Shown here piece after piece: positions 7,287 through 15,891 of a stretch of DNA of 27,989 bases. The translations under genes and the position numbers were made by a program. The notes beneath the pieces are model-generated. The model searched no databases, was not told where the DNA came from, and saw nothing but the letters and a program-made list of their open reading frames with translations. The number at the start of each line of letters is the position of its first letter. Positions within the stretch are counted from its first letter, which is position 1. The DNA is from Bacillota bacterium (lineage in GTDB: Bacteria > Bacillota > Clostridia > Acetivibrionales > DTU013), in the NCBI GenBank assembly GCA_023433505.1, contig JAEZCO010000103.1, positions 1 to 27,989 on the forward strand, in the 5' to 3' direction.

Positions 7287-9590
7287 CTACATCGCCCGCA
7301 CAACCAGTTCCAGTTCACTTTTATCCGAGCAGGAAAAATCTATATATGCAAAACGATGATTACCAACCATCCGCATGGAATAGCTTACATTCTTATCATT
7401 TATGTCGACTTGCTTTACTTCAGGTTTGAAAGGTCCTATCCTTATATATCCCATTCTTACTTTGCAATCAAATTTCAACCGCATCCTGTATCCGTCTTCC
7501 AACCTTTCATAGATATACTCGACCACTTTACATGTGACTCTTGAACCGGTATCGGCAGCTATGCTATAGTTCTCCACTTCAATTTTCTGCCAACCGGCAG
7601 GCAGTCTTGGGATGATCTTCAAGCCATATTCCGGGGTAAGATCATCCAGACCTATTATCAGCCTGCCGCACTTTACAATCTCCCCCTGCTGCACGGCATT
7701 GCCCAGGTCTGCATTTCTAAACCAGAATCTTCCGGAAGGATGCATGATAACTCCTTCAGGAACCGTATAATTATAATCCGAATGATGATAGCAGAAAAAC
7801 GCTGCCTGCTCGATACATCCTGTAAAGTCTTCATACTCATCCAAAAGCATACAGGCCTGAGTCAGATATCCCTGTCCATAGCCCATTTGTCTGCCGGCGG
7901 CATATGAGAAATAGTCCTCCTTCTGCGCCAGGTATGTGTTCCTGCAAATTTGGGATATATCCGTATCAAATCTCTCTGCCTCATATGTATAGATATCTGG
8001 CAGCAGGAAGAGAGGGGCAAACCTCTTATACTCCCATGTCCAGCAGTCATCAAGGGTATCAATAAATGTTCTGCCATATCTGGGATGTATCGTTGTAAAC
8101 ACATCTAGAATTCCTGATTTCAAGGTCTGAGCATATTTAAAGGACTTTTCCTCCAAATTGCTGTCACAGATAAATTGTGCAATTTTTTCATACCCTTTTA
8201 AAGCATAGTACACGTAAATATTAGAGAAAAGGTCATACCCACCGAAAATCTGCGTAGATGCTTCGGATTCTGAGTAAAGCACTCTATCAAAATTGGATTC
8301 CAAAGGATTTTCTATCTGCCAACCGATCCAGTCCACCGCATCATGCAGTTGTTTCATATTCCTGCAAAGCCAACTGCGGTCCACAACCCCATGTTGATAT
8401 AGGGAAAAGATGAACATCATAATGGCCGCATGGCCGTCGTTTTCCTTACCTGCCACGAATTTTCGCAAATCCTCAAGCTCCCATGAATTAATGATCCTTT
8501 TCCAGTGCGGGCGCTTGTATTTTATACACGGGTCATAAAGATACCTGTGGACCATATCACCTGCTTTTTCAGTCCTTTTGCTTTCTCCTGCCTCAACCAG
8601 TTCAAGCAGAATTCTGCCGACATCCCTGGCCCACATATGCTTTGAATAGGAAAGAAAATCTTCCCGGTAGGTTCCGAATCCTACGTATATTCCAAAATTG
8701 GGCGCCCATGCTGAGGATGTGTGGGCAAGGCCATCTTCATCCACTTTGTTTTTAGCCATATCATCCAGATTGTGCAAATATACGTTCGTGAATATATCTG
8801 CAGCTGAATTGCCGGTAAACCTGACAATAGGCCCGTCGTAATCCGCAGGAGTCTCCGGCGCAACAGATGCAGGAATCTCGTCCCTGAACTGATATAGCCT
8901 TCTTGCCAGCTTGTCCATGGGTGTGAAGTACTCCCGCTTTAAAAAGTAGTCCGGATGTATAATTTTCCACCGGGTATTTACAGCAGTATCAGCCTTAAGC
9001 CCTGTTACGGCGGAAACTACCAGTCCTGCCTCCCTGTATGCTTCCTTATGGTAAACTGCTTTACTGACGGTTTTATCTTTCACTTTCACTGCCAGTATAT
9101 ACTTCATAGTTTTTTCCGCATCATTCTCCATTAAGATGAGGGAATTGTCAAGAAGGTTTTTAGCGTTCTTATCCGACGCGAAAGGTTCACAATAAGGACC
9201 ATGATATGTATTCATATCCTTTTCATATTCCCTGGTCTTGGTGTAAAGCTCATATGGCCATACATTCACACCGAAAATAACCGGGATCAGTTCCATGGTA
9301 TCATCGCTATATATGATATCTATCCTGCCCAGCCTGTCACCGATAAAAAGCCTGGTCCCCTGGTAATAGTAACGTTCACTCTGTCCCCACCATTCACTGC
9401 CTTCAGGCTTTTCCGTCGTCAGCCCCAAGAAAAAGAGAACCGAACACTTTTCGTTGATCTCCACACTATTGCCGTACCCCAAAGGTTGGATCAACTCTCC
9501 TCTTCTGGTCACGCTGAAGGGAATGCCATGATATTCCACCATCTCGTTCCCCTCTTTAAGATTCGCAATCACGTATTTCTCATAACTCAT
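7287..9590 (-). CDS. Uncharacterised six-hairpin glycosidase-like protein
   Basis: This is probably an intracellular glycoside hydrolase: the 767-residue protein has no signal peptide or membrane span. The N-terminal 250 residues look like beta-sandwich material. The central part is rich in aromatic and acidic residues, as in (alpha/alpha)6-barrel glycosidases: KHMWARDVGRILLE near 317, DDCWTWEYKRFAPL near 515, MGYGQGYLTQACMLL near 567 and ADLGNAVQQGEIV near 625. A small C-terminal beta domain follows. I cannot place it in a CAZy family; Asp322 of the RD motif and the later acidic residues are only candidate catalytic residues. The ATG at 9590 is preceded by AGGGGATC. It lies directly upstream of the kinase, regulator and transporter genes, so it probably cleaves the imported oligosaccharide. 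Confidence 0.72.
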   Translation of the reverse strand: MSYEKYVIANLKEGNEMVEYHGIPFSVTRRGELIQPLGYGNSVEINEKCSVLFFLGLTTEKPEGSEWWGQSERYYYQGTRLFIGDRLGRIDIIYSDDTMELIPVIFGVNVWPYELYTKTREYEKDMNTYHGPYCEPFASDKNAKNLLDNSLILMENDAEKTMKYILAVKVKDKTVSKAVYHKEAYREAGLVVSAVTGLKADTAVNTRWKIIHPDYFLKREYFTPMDKLARRLYQFRDEIPASVAPETPADYDGPIVRFTGNSAADIFTNVYLHNLDDMAKNKVDEDGLAHTSSAWAPNFGIYVGFGTYREDFLSYSKHMWARDVGRILLELVEAGESKRTEKAGDMVHRYLYDPCIKYKRPHWKRIINSWELEDLRKFVAGKENDGHAAIMMFIFSLYQHGVVDRSWLCRNMKQLHDAVDWIGWQIENPLESNFDRVLYSESEASTQIFGGYDLFSNIYVYYALKGYEKIAQFICDSNLEEKSFKYAQTLKSGILDVFTTIHPRYGRTFIDTLDDCWTWEYKRFAPLFLLPDIYTYEAERFDTDISQICRNTYLAQKEDYFSYAAGRQMGYGQGYLTQACMLLDEYEDFTGCIEQAAFFCYHHSDYNYTVPEGVIMHPSGRFWFRNADLGNAVQQGEIVKCGRLIIGLDDLTPEYGLKIIPRLPAGWQKIEVENYSIAADTGSRVTCKVVEYIYERLEDGYRMRLKFDCKVRMGYIRIGPFKPEVKQVDINDKNVSYSMRMVGNHRFAYIDFSCSDKSELELVVRAM

Positions 9591-9859
9591 TCTGATCCCC
9601 TGCTTTCAATTCGTCGTTGCAGCAATTGCTTTAATATAATTATACAGGCAGCCTCGTTTCGAGAGTAGGTATAAGGATTTGAAAATTGTGCAACTTATTA
9701 TTAAAATGTGTCTAATTTATTATTATGATGTGCAAAATATTAATCTAAGGAATCTAAGGTTAAAATACTCTTTGGCGAACAAAATATATATTACTTTCAT
9801 CGTACCTCATCCATAAAAATACATACAAAACAAATGTTTTAGCTGCTATTTCATGCTTT

Positions 9860-10009
9860 ATGCAAACTGTCCAAAATAAACTTAGTAGAGGTAAGGAGTC
9901 ATCTGCTAAAATTGGCTCCTTAAGCAAGGCAGCCTACATTTTAAGAAATAACCAATATGAATTTACAGTAATTAATGTGCCTACAGAAAAGATTTGTTTG
10001 ATGGAATAG
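9860..10009 (+). CDS. Unrecognised small ORF or gene remnant (49 residues)
   Basis: The frame is open from 9764 to a TAG at 10007, with the first ATG at 9860. The predicted peptide starts MQTVQNKLSRGKESSAKIG and ends FTVINVPTEKICLME. Its composition is protein-like, but I do not recognise it. No good ribosome binding site precedes the ATG. The predicted exonuclease promoter starts inside its last codons. It may be a decayed gene fragment or chance. Confidence 0.2.
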   Translation: MQTVQNKLSRGKESSAKIGSLSKAAYILRNNQYEFTVINVPTEKICLME

Positions 10010-10026
10010 ATTAATTGGAATATAAT
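9998..10026 (+). promoter_or_regulatory. Predicted sigma-A promoter for the exonuclease III gene
   Basis: A -35 box TTGATG (9998-10003) and a -10 box TATAAT (10021-10026) are separated by exactly 17 bases, 42 bases upstream of the exonuclease ATG. The -10 box is a perfect consensus. Confidence 0.6.
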
Positions 10027-10068
10027 TAAAGAAATTGATATGGACTTTGAGAGCTTTTGGAGGCTTCT

Positions 10069-10827
10069 ATGGTTAAACTTGTTTCATGGAATGTAAATGG
10101 TCTGAGAGCATGTGTAGGCAAAGGTTTTACGGATTTTTTCAAAAGTGTTGACGCAGATTTTTTCTGCATACAGGAAAGTAAACTGCAGGACGGACAAATA
10201 GAGCTTCCGCTGGAAGGTTACCGGCAATACTGGAACCATGCGGTGAAAAAAGGCTATGCCGGTACGGCAATATTCACCCGTTTCAAGCCTTTGAACGTAA
10301 CCTACGGCATCGGAATAGAGGAGCACGATAATGAAGGCCGCGTAATTACACTGGAAATGGACAACTATTATGTAGTAACGGTCTATACGCCTAACGCTCA
10401 GAGAGGCCTGGAACGGCTGGGCTACAGAATGACATGGGAAGACGCCTTCCGAAGCTGGCTGAAATTCCTGGACGAAAAGAAGCCGGTCATCGTATGCGGC
10501 GACATGAACGTAGCCCATAAGGAAATTGATATTAAAAATGCTTCCTCCAATAAGAACAACGCGGGCTTTACCATGGACGAGAGAAACAAATTCACCGAGC
10601 TGCTGGAAGCAGGCTTTATTGATACTTACAGATATTTCAACCCTGACAGGAAGGACGCCTATACCTGGTGGTCTTACCTGTTCAACGCTAGAGAGAAGAA
10701 TGTAGGCTGGCGTATTGACTACTTCTGCGTATCCGAAAGATTGAAGGACAGTTTGGTATCTGCGGATATTCATGCTGCGGTGCTGGGGTCCGACCACTGC
10801 CCCGTGGAGTTGGTAATAAAAGAGTAA
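10069..10827 (+). CDS. xth: Exodeoxyribonuclease III (AP endonuclease, ExoIII/ExoA family)
   Basis: This enzyme incises DNA at abasic sites and removes 3' blocking groups in base-excision repair, acting in the cytoplasm with a divalent metal. I start it at the ATG at 10069 (252 residues), with GGAGG 5 bases upstream; an in-frame TTG at 10057 overlaps that site and is less likely. The fold signature is complete: LVSWNVNGLRA with Asn8, metal ligand Glu36 in FCIQESKLQ, Tyr106 in YTPNAQRGLERLGYR, Asp145 and Asn147 in CGDMNVAH, WRIDYF with Asp217, and catalytic Asp242-His243 in GSDHCPVEL. The length fits the family. It stands alone between a promoter and a terminator, unrelated to the sugar genes around it. 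Confidence 0.96.
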   Translation: MVKLVSWNVNGLRACVGKGFTDFFKSVDADFFCIQESKLQDGQIELPLEGYRQYWNHAVKKGYAGTAIFTRFKPLNVTYGIGIEEHDNEGRVITLEMDNYYVVTVYTPNAQRGLERLGYRMTWEDAFRSWLKFLDEKKPVIVCGDMNVAHKEIDIKNASSNKNNAGFTMDERNKFTELLEAGFIDTYRYFNPDRKDAYTWWSYLFNAREKNVGWRIDYFCVSERLKDSLVSADIHAAVLGSDHCPVELVIKE

Positions 10828-10926
10828 AACTTATGCTTACCGCCTGAACACCAATACGGTACCCGCCTCTTACAGAGGATGGGGAACATTTTTGAGCCTT
10901 GTTTATATTTACAGCCCGATAAAATA

Positions 10927-10957
10927 GGCTGCAGCAGAGCCATGTTCTGTTGCAGCC
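10927..10957. terminator. Bidirectional intrinsic terminator between convergent genes
   Basis: A 12-bp stem with one G-T pair, GGCTGCAGCAGA (10927-10938) / TCTGTTGCAGCC (10946-10957), has a 7-base loop. On the minus strand it is followed by TATTTTAT, a T-rich tail suited to ending the GT2 gene. On the plus strand it is followed by TTGTATTCT, suited to ending the exonuclease gene. Confidence 0.75.
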
Positions 10958-10995
10958 TTGTATTCTATCAGCATTTAAATATAAAAATATACGGC

Positions 10996-13524
10996 TCAGC
11001 CGGCAATGCTATTGTCAAATATGTCGGCGCTGTCTTCCTTGGTAAGCCCATGGTGGGTCTTTTCCCAGTAAAACGGCTTTGTAATAAGCTGCCCAAAGGC
11101 CTTAAAGGCCGCAATGCTCATAAGCAGCCAGTAGATTGGGGACAGCAGCGCATATTTCACCAGGCTATAGGACAGATTCGTCGACTTTGCCGCAGAAACT
11201 TCATCAATCACCCAATAGGTGCCTAGAAGATAGGAAAATATAAAAATGAAATTCCCGATGGCAAACTGTACCAGTGCAATATAGTAAATCCCCCCGGGAA
11301 AGATCATTTCCAGCCAGGGCGGTTTGAAGGAATACCAAACGATTACCAAGCACCAGAAAAACGGGTTCAGCAGCGTCAGCAAAGGCGTGCCCAGCACCAT
11401 CACCTGAAATCCCAGGAAGCCTTTAATGCCAAGCTCTTTAAGAAGCTTGACAGGCTTTCGCATATGCACAAGCCATGTCTGCATGTATCCCTTGATCCAT
11501 CTGGACCGCTGGCGCAGCCAGTTTCCCATCTGGCTGTTCGCTTCCTCCCAGGTGCGGGAGTCCACTACGGCTGTTTTGTACCCGTCTTTGAATATTCTCA
11601 CCCCCAGATCCGCATCCTCTGTTACATTATAGGGGTCCCAGGCAATGATTTTCTTCAGGTAATCCATTTTAAAGTGATTCGACGTTCCGCCCAGAGGGAT
11701 GGGGATATCAAACTTCATAACCCCGGGAAGCAGCAGCTCGAACCACATGCTGTATTCCTGCGTAAACCATTTCGTCAGAATATTCTGGTTGCTGTTGAAG
11801 TAGTTCAATTTCGCCTGTACGCAGATATACTCCTCCGGCAGCCCTTTAAACGTCAGGAATACCTTTTTCAACTGATCGGGGTCCGGCCTGTCTTCGGCGT
11901 CATATATCACCACATATTCTCCTCTTGCCCTGATCAACCCGTAATTGCATGCTTTGGGCTTTGTCTTCGGCAAGCTGTGAGGCACGATAACGGTGGTATA
12001 ATAAGGCGGCAAATTCATTGACTTGATCACCTCATAGCTTTCCTGGTCATCTTCTTCCAAAAGAAGACGGACATCCAGCTTGAACTTCGGATAGTCAATA
12101 TTGTCAATATGGGCTATCAGCTGCGGAATGACCTCCTTTTCCTTGTACATGGGGACAAGGATAGTATAGATAGGCAGCTCCGTTTCATCGATCTTCGCAA
12201 GCGCTTCCTGTCCTATCCGTATCTGGGAATCCTCCCTGGATCCCATCAGCAGTATCCTGAACTTGAAAACCGACATCGCAAAGTACAATAATTGGACAAA
12301 TATATTCAAAACAATCAGCGTAGGCAAACCGAAGAAATAATAAGAAATCAGCGTTAGTACAGGCAGCGCGGCAAAAAATACCACCTGCTTTCTGGTAAAT
12401 GTCTCTATCGCCGAGTTTTCCGGCTGTTGGTCCACCAGCTTGTTGATGCTCTCTTCGGCCATACTCTCACTGTATACGATATTCCAGTAATCGTCCAATT
12501 CGGAATATGCTGCAAGTACCTGTTCTACGGGCATGTCCAGAAAAGCTTCAATCTCCTTGATCCTATCTTCGTTTAAGATTTCCGCAACTGCCAGCAAATA
12601 CTTATCGCGCTGACGATTTACCACAATGGCATTGTTTTTGCGCGCTATCTCATGAGGGAGCTTCAGGGCGTTCTTAAAATCTATCAATTTGCCTACGCGG
12701 CCCAGCTTGTTCTGGGTCGCCAGTTCCCGGAAAAGCGTTTCGGTACTGACCATATTCAGGGATAACAGAATGTCTCCCAGCCGCCCTCCGCTTTTCCTCT
12801 GGAAGTCAAGGGCGGACGCCAGCTGTTCCTGTGAGATATGACCTCTTTCAACCAATAATTCGCCAATCCGCAGCTTTTTAGCTCCCTTGGGAATCATGGC
12901 CTCCAGTTGCTGTTTTTCTGCATAGCCCAAAGAAATCAGGATGTCCCCTAAACGGCCTCCCTGATTGGATTGGTATGCAATCGCCTCCGACAGCTGTTTT
13001 TCCGAAATAATTCCTTTTTGCAGGAGAAGCTGGCCGAGCTGCGGGTTGTGTCCGGTTTCCCGGGCTGCATTTTGCGCAGCAGGCTCACCGGCAGGTTGGA
13101 CTAGTGTCTGATTTTGCTCAACTGAATGCCGGAGGAAGAATTTGCGATTGACAATATGGATCTGTTCGGAGGAAACCGTACACGTTACAAGGTACTCAGG
13201 ATTTTGATATAATCCGTCCGTATACTTTTCAAAGGGTATAATGGACTCCAGATATTTATCTGTCATATATTTGCCTTCGGCCCCGCCGTCCTGGTCATGA
13301 TCGGCAACCAGACAGTATCTGGGATGAATCTCCAGTTGAAGGCATGCGAAATCTCCCGACTCGAATTTGACACTATCAACCATGGGAGAAATCAAAGCAG
13401 ATACACATTTTTTTCTGCTTCCCTCAAGAATTACCTCCTTATCAAAGCTGGCCGATAATTTCATTCCGCATTCTTTTCTTGTAAGAGCCTCGGCTTTATA
13501 TACATAGCAATATAAAGTTAACAT
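10996..13524 (-). CDS. MshEN-domain family 2 glycosyltransferase, membrane, processive type
   Basis: This is a membrane glycosyltransferase that probably polymerises or transfers sugars to a surface glycan. I start it at the ATG at 13524 (842 residues), with AAGG 6 bases upstream; a TTG at 13575 would add 17 residues. Residues 1 to about 140 form a soluble domain I do not recognise. Residues about 160-275 contain repeated MshEN-type motifs (QLGQLLLQKGIISEKQL, RLGDILISLGY, RIGELLVERGHISQEQL, RLGDILLSLNMVSTETL), which bind c-di-GMP in MshE and NfrB. After two membrane spans comes the GT2 domain (about 450-680), with DAED near 542, TED near 635 and QRSRW near 672, as in cellulose-synthase-like enzymes. 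Further spans and the ending FYWEKTHHG follow. It is co-transcribed with the GT-C-like gene upstream. Confidence 0.9.
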   Translation of the reverse strand: MLTLYCYVYKAEALTRKECGMKLSASFDKEVILEGSRKKCVSALISPMVDSVKFESGDFACLQLEIHPRYCLVADHDQDGGAEGKYMTDKYLESIIPFEKYTDGLYQNPEYLVTCTVSSEQIHIVNRKFFLRHSVEQNQTLVQPAGEPAAQNAARETGHNPQLGQLLLQKGIISEKQLSEAIAYQSNQGGRLGDILISLGYAEKQQLEAMIPKGAKKLRIGELLVERGHISQEQLASALDFQRKSGGRLGDILLSLNMVSTETLFRELATQNKLGRVGKLIDFKNALKLPHEIARKNNAIVVNRQRDKYLLAVAEILNEDRIKEIEAFLDMPVEQVLAAYSELDDYWNIVYSESMAEESINKLVDQQPENSAIETFTRKQVVFFAALPVLTLISYYFFGLPTLIVLNIFVQLLYFAMSVFKFRILLMGSREDSQIRIGQEALAKIDETELPIYTILVPMYKEKEVIPQLIAHIDNIDYPKFKLDVRLLLEEDDQESYEVIKSMNLPPYYTTVIVPHSLPKTKPKACNYGLIRARGEYVVIYDAEDRPDPDQLKKVFLTFKGLPEEYICVQAKLNYFNSNQNILTKWFTQEYSMWFELLLPGVMKFDIPIPLGGTSNHFKMDYLKKIIAWDPYNVTEDADLGVRIFKDGYKTAVVDSRTWEEANSQMGNWLRQRSRWIKGYMQTWLVHMRKPVKLLKELGIKGFLGFQVMVLGTPLLTLLNPFFWCLVIVWYSFKPPWLEMIFPGGIYYIALVQFAIGNFIFIFSYLLGTYWVIDEVSAAKSTNLSYSLVKYALLSPIYWLLMSIAAFKAFGQLITKPFYWEKTHHGLTKEDSADIFDNSIAG

Positions 13525-13633
13525 AATATACCTTTTAACCCCTTCTAATAAGCATCTCTGCTTAACGGCAGCCAATATACCGGCAGCCGGAAAATCATCT
13601 TTTGGTTATCCATGGAAGCTGACTGATTTATCT

Positions 13634-15253
13634 CTATTTAGTGCTTCCTGTACTTTTTGTTATTCTGTAAAGCTTCCAGCCTGTTCCGAAGTCCTTTACA
13701 GGCTCCGCCCATTCCGCACCGTGAACAAATAGGTTGGGATAGGCTTTATTAATGGCACTGATAGCTGCCGAAGTCCCGGGCTCTGGAATCAAAACGTACT
13801 TAACTCCATACTTGGTAGGATCGGAGACGGCCTTATCAAAATCATTGTCACTGGGAATATAAAACATTTTAGGATACTTGCTTTGCAAAATAATAAAAAA
13901 GGATAAAAAAGAATCTGTTAAAACTGTATCCTGTGAACAATTTTCATCCAGGTATTCTGCAATATCCACATGGTTTTTCCAATTATAGTAATCCTGGGTA
14001 TATTGTCCAAAACTATTTTGCAAAAATTTATTTTCATCCGGCGCAATGGAGGGCTGGGTAATGGCATAGGACAGTATTCCAAAATTAACCGCCATTGCTA
14101 TCAGCGGAATGGAAATATGCCATTTCCGCTTTATTTTGCTCAGTTCATAGGGCAGCCACGCGAAGGATACAGGGAGTACGTAGATGAAATAACGCAGCCA
14201 GCCTAAGGTCATACCTTTTATCAGCATCAATACCTGCAACATCGGTATTGAGATGAACATCCCCAACAAAATTAAAGTATCCCATTTAAAAATCCGCCGG
14301 TTCAGCAAACGCAAAAGCAAAATAGCGATCACCGGTGAAGAAAATACCAATACCTTTTTCAAAGCAAAGATAAGGGATGCCACCGGATTGCCCAGCAGCA
14401 TCGCATATCTGGCCTCGTTCAAGTGGCCTTCGATTTGTGCAACGTTTGTGTATTCCCCACGTAAAAAATACAGAGGATCATTCATAATGGTTGCATTCAA
14501 AAACAGCCATAAAAAGCCGGAATACAATAGCGGCAGCCCTATGATCAGCAGCACGCCTTCCGCTCTGGACCAATTTCTACGGATGCTTCCCTTATCCGTC
14601 GGATGGTTGTGCTTCTGATACAGCATTACAGCGATGACCGAGCTGAGAATCATACCAAAGCCAAAGGGGACAGCCTCATAACGGCACCAGAAAGCCAGGG
14701 CCAGGGCAAAGGCTGCAACGGCAAGCTCTCCTGCTTTATTGGCATCCAGCCAGTTCAGAAAGCAAATGATGCTTAAAATTATGAAGAACATGAAGGGCGC
14801 ATCACTCATGCCGTTAAAGCCGAAAAGGAATATCATGGGGCTTAAGGAAAACAAAAGCGGAAAAACCACAGCGCTCCACCGTGGACAGCCCCGCTTAAGG
14901 AAAGCCTGTGCCGCCACACCTGCCGTTAACGCAGCAAATATAGCGCACATCAGCAAGCCGGCAATTCCCTTGGTAGCCATTTGAGGAATCCAGGGATACA
15001 GCAGCAGGAAGAACAAATCCACAAAACTGGGTAGTGGATTCCATACGAAGCCTATGGCCCCCAAATGCGGATCTCTGCTGTAAAGGACATAGAAGGCATT
15101 GGCAACCCGGCTGATGCCGTCTCCGTGATAATAGCCCACATAAACGTTGTAGTACCAGCCTGCGGCGCATTCAAGCAAAAGCACCGTGAGTCCTACAAAC
15201 AGCGCCAGCTTTCTCCCTTTATGAACTTGTATATTCTGCTCTGTTCCTATCAC
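13634..15253 (-). CDS. Polytopic membrane glycosyltransferase, GT-C (GT39/PMT-like) superfamily
   Basis: This is likely a polyprenyl-phosphate-sugar-dependent glycosyltransferase in the cytoplasmic membrane. The 539-residue protein has about ten hydrophobic segments after a short basic N-terminus. An acidic residue in the first outside loop (YYHGDGISRVANAFYVLYSR, near residue 41) matches the catalytic Asp position of GT-C enzymes. MSDAPFMFF near 147 is another motif common in this group. A soluble C-terminal domain of about 140 residues follows (from about 400). The GTG start at 15253 is supported by GGAG 7 bases upstream. It is the first gene of a two-gene unit with the MshEN-GT2 gene, so the pair probably acts on one surface glycan. 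Donor and acceptor cannot be read from sequence. Confidence 0.85.
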   Translation of the reverse strand: MIGTEQNIQVHKGRKLALFVGLTVLLLECAAGWYYNVYVGYYHGDGISRVANAFYVLYSRDPHLGAIGFVWNPLPSFVDLFFLLLYPWIPQMATKGIAGLLMCAIFAALTAGVAAQAFLKRGCPRWSAVVFPLLFSLSPMIFLFGFNGMSDAPFMFFIILSIICFLNWLDANKAGELAVAAFALALAFWCRYEAVPFGFGMILSSVIAVMLYQKHNHPTDKGSIRRNWSRAEGVLLIIGLPLLYSGFLWLFLNATIMNDPLYFLRGEYTNVAQIEGHLNEARYAMLLGNPVASLIFALKKVLVFSSPVIAILLLRLLNRRIFKWDTLILLGMFISIPMLQVLMLIKGMTLGWLRYFIYVLPVSFAWLPYELSKIKRKWHISIPLIAMAVNFGILSYAITQPSIAPDENKFLQNSFGQYTQDYYNWKNHVDIAEYLDENCSQDTVLTDSFLSFFIILQSKYPKMFYIPSDNDFDKAVSDPTKYGVKYVLIPEPGTSAAISAINKAYPNLFVHGAEWAEPVKDFGTGWKLYRITKSTGSTK

Positions 15254-15452
15254 TTCTTAGCTCCGCTTTCTAAGCCCCCATTTTTACCGGTTTTTATCCT
15301 GCCAGCGTTTCCGCCTCCTGATACCGGTATAATGCTCTCCATATAAGCTTCTAAAATACCTCACCCTACGCTGGTCCTCAGTTAAAAACCACTAATTCAT
15401 ATTTTGTACCTTTTTTCCATTTGTTATTATCATTTTTCCTATTAACTAAGGT

Positions 15453-15481
15453 ATTTTACATTTTCTTGAAACGTTTTCAAG
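15453..15481 (-). promoter_or_regulatory. Predicted promoter with overlapping LacI/CcpA-like operator for the glycosyltransferase unit
   Basis: On the minus strand, TTGAAA (15475-15480) and TAAAAT (15453-15458) are separated by 16 bases. The -35 box is embedded in CTTGAAACGTTTTCAAG (15465-15481), a near-palindrome around CG that resembles LacI-family operators and cre sites but is one base off the 14-base cre consensus. Binding there would block the promoter. The predicted leader before the GTG is about 190 bases. Confidence 0.45.
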
Positions 15482-15827
15482 ATGCAAAAAATGCCTGCCT
15501 CAAAGCTGTATTTTGGCACATTACAAGCTTTGGGCGCAAGCACTTTTTCTCCAAACCGCCTCTGGCATATAGTGTATCACAAATTATGTAAATCTAAAAG
15601 AAAAAATATCTATATGAAATATAAAAGTAAGCTTCCTGACACATAAAATTAATAAAAATAGAAGGAATTTATTAAATAAACAATATCTGCTCAATGTCCC
15701 TCCATGGTTTTTCCTGTTGAGGGTCATCCTCCCAGGGCAAAAAGTGAAGCTTCAATTTCTTCCGCATGTCCGAAAGAAGCAGGTGCTACCCCAGCGAATT
15801 CAGGAAGGATTCCAACGAATGAGATAG

Positions 15828-15856
15828 CTGCCAAATGTGTGGAAATATGGTATGAT
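15828..15856 (+). promoter_or_regulatory. Predicted promoter for the acidic-protein gene
   Basis: CTGCCA (15828-15833, four of six consensus bases) and TATGAT (15851-15856) are separated by 17 bases. The -10 box lies 35 bases before the ATG, giving a short leader containing AGGAGG. Confidence 0.45.
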
Positions 15857-15891
15857 AGAATCAATATTGATAAATTCTCAGGAGGCTTTTC

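Larger units (their letters stand above)
9591..10068. other. 480-bp AT-rich intergenic region with weak structure
   Basis: This region separates the divergently transcribed glycosidase gene and exonuclease gene. It contains CTCGTTTCGAG (9653-9663), TATAAT on the minus strand at 9639-9644 ahead of the glycosidase, a tandem 9-bp duplication AATCTAAGG (9742-9750 and 9751-9759), a 7-bp stem TAAGGAG/CTCCTTA (9892-9898 / 9916-9922), a small open frame and the exonuclease promoter. I see no RNA gene or complete mobile element. Confidence 0.4.
15254..15891. other. 638-bp divergent intergenic region
   Basis: This region separates the leftward glycosyltransferase unit from the rightward acidic-protein gene. 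It holds an operator-like palindrome overlapping a predicted minus-strand promoter (15453-15481), the palindrome ATACCGGTAT (15321-15330) in the predicted leader, an AT-rich stretch around 15590-15680, and the predicted plus-strand promoter at 15828-15856. Short frames in 15672-15895 have no ribosome binding site and I do not call them. No known riboswitch is recognisable. Confidence 0.45.

Noticed and set aside
9742..9759. Tandem AATCTAAGG duplication as a target-site duplication of a mobile element
   Set aside because: The copies are directly adjacent with nothing between them, so they mark slippage at most.
10084..10797. Long minus-strand frame opposite the exonuclease III gene
   Set aside because: It mirrors the codon bias of the opposite strand; the exonuclease motifs on the plus strand are complete.
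15254..15600. Possible c-di-GMP riboswitch ahead of the glycosyltransferase unit
   Set aside because: I looked because of the MshEN domains, but the conserved GEMM core sequences are not present on the minus strand.
15672..15767. Minus-strand 31-residue frame starting MRKKLKLHFLPWEDD
   Set aside because: The composition looks protein-like, but there is no ribosome binding site, a stop codon lies just upstream in frame, and it is too short to support.
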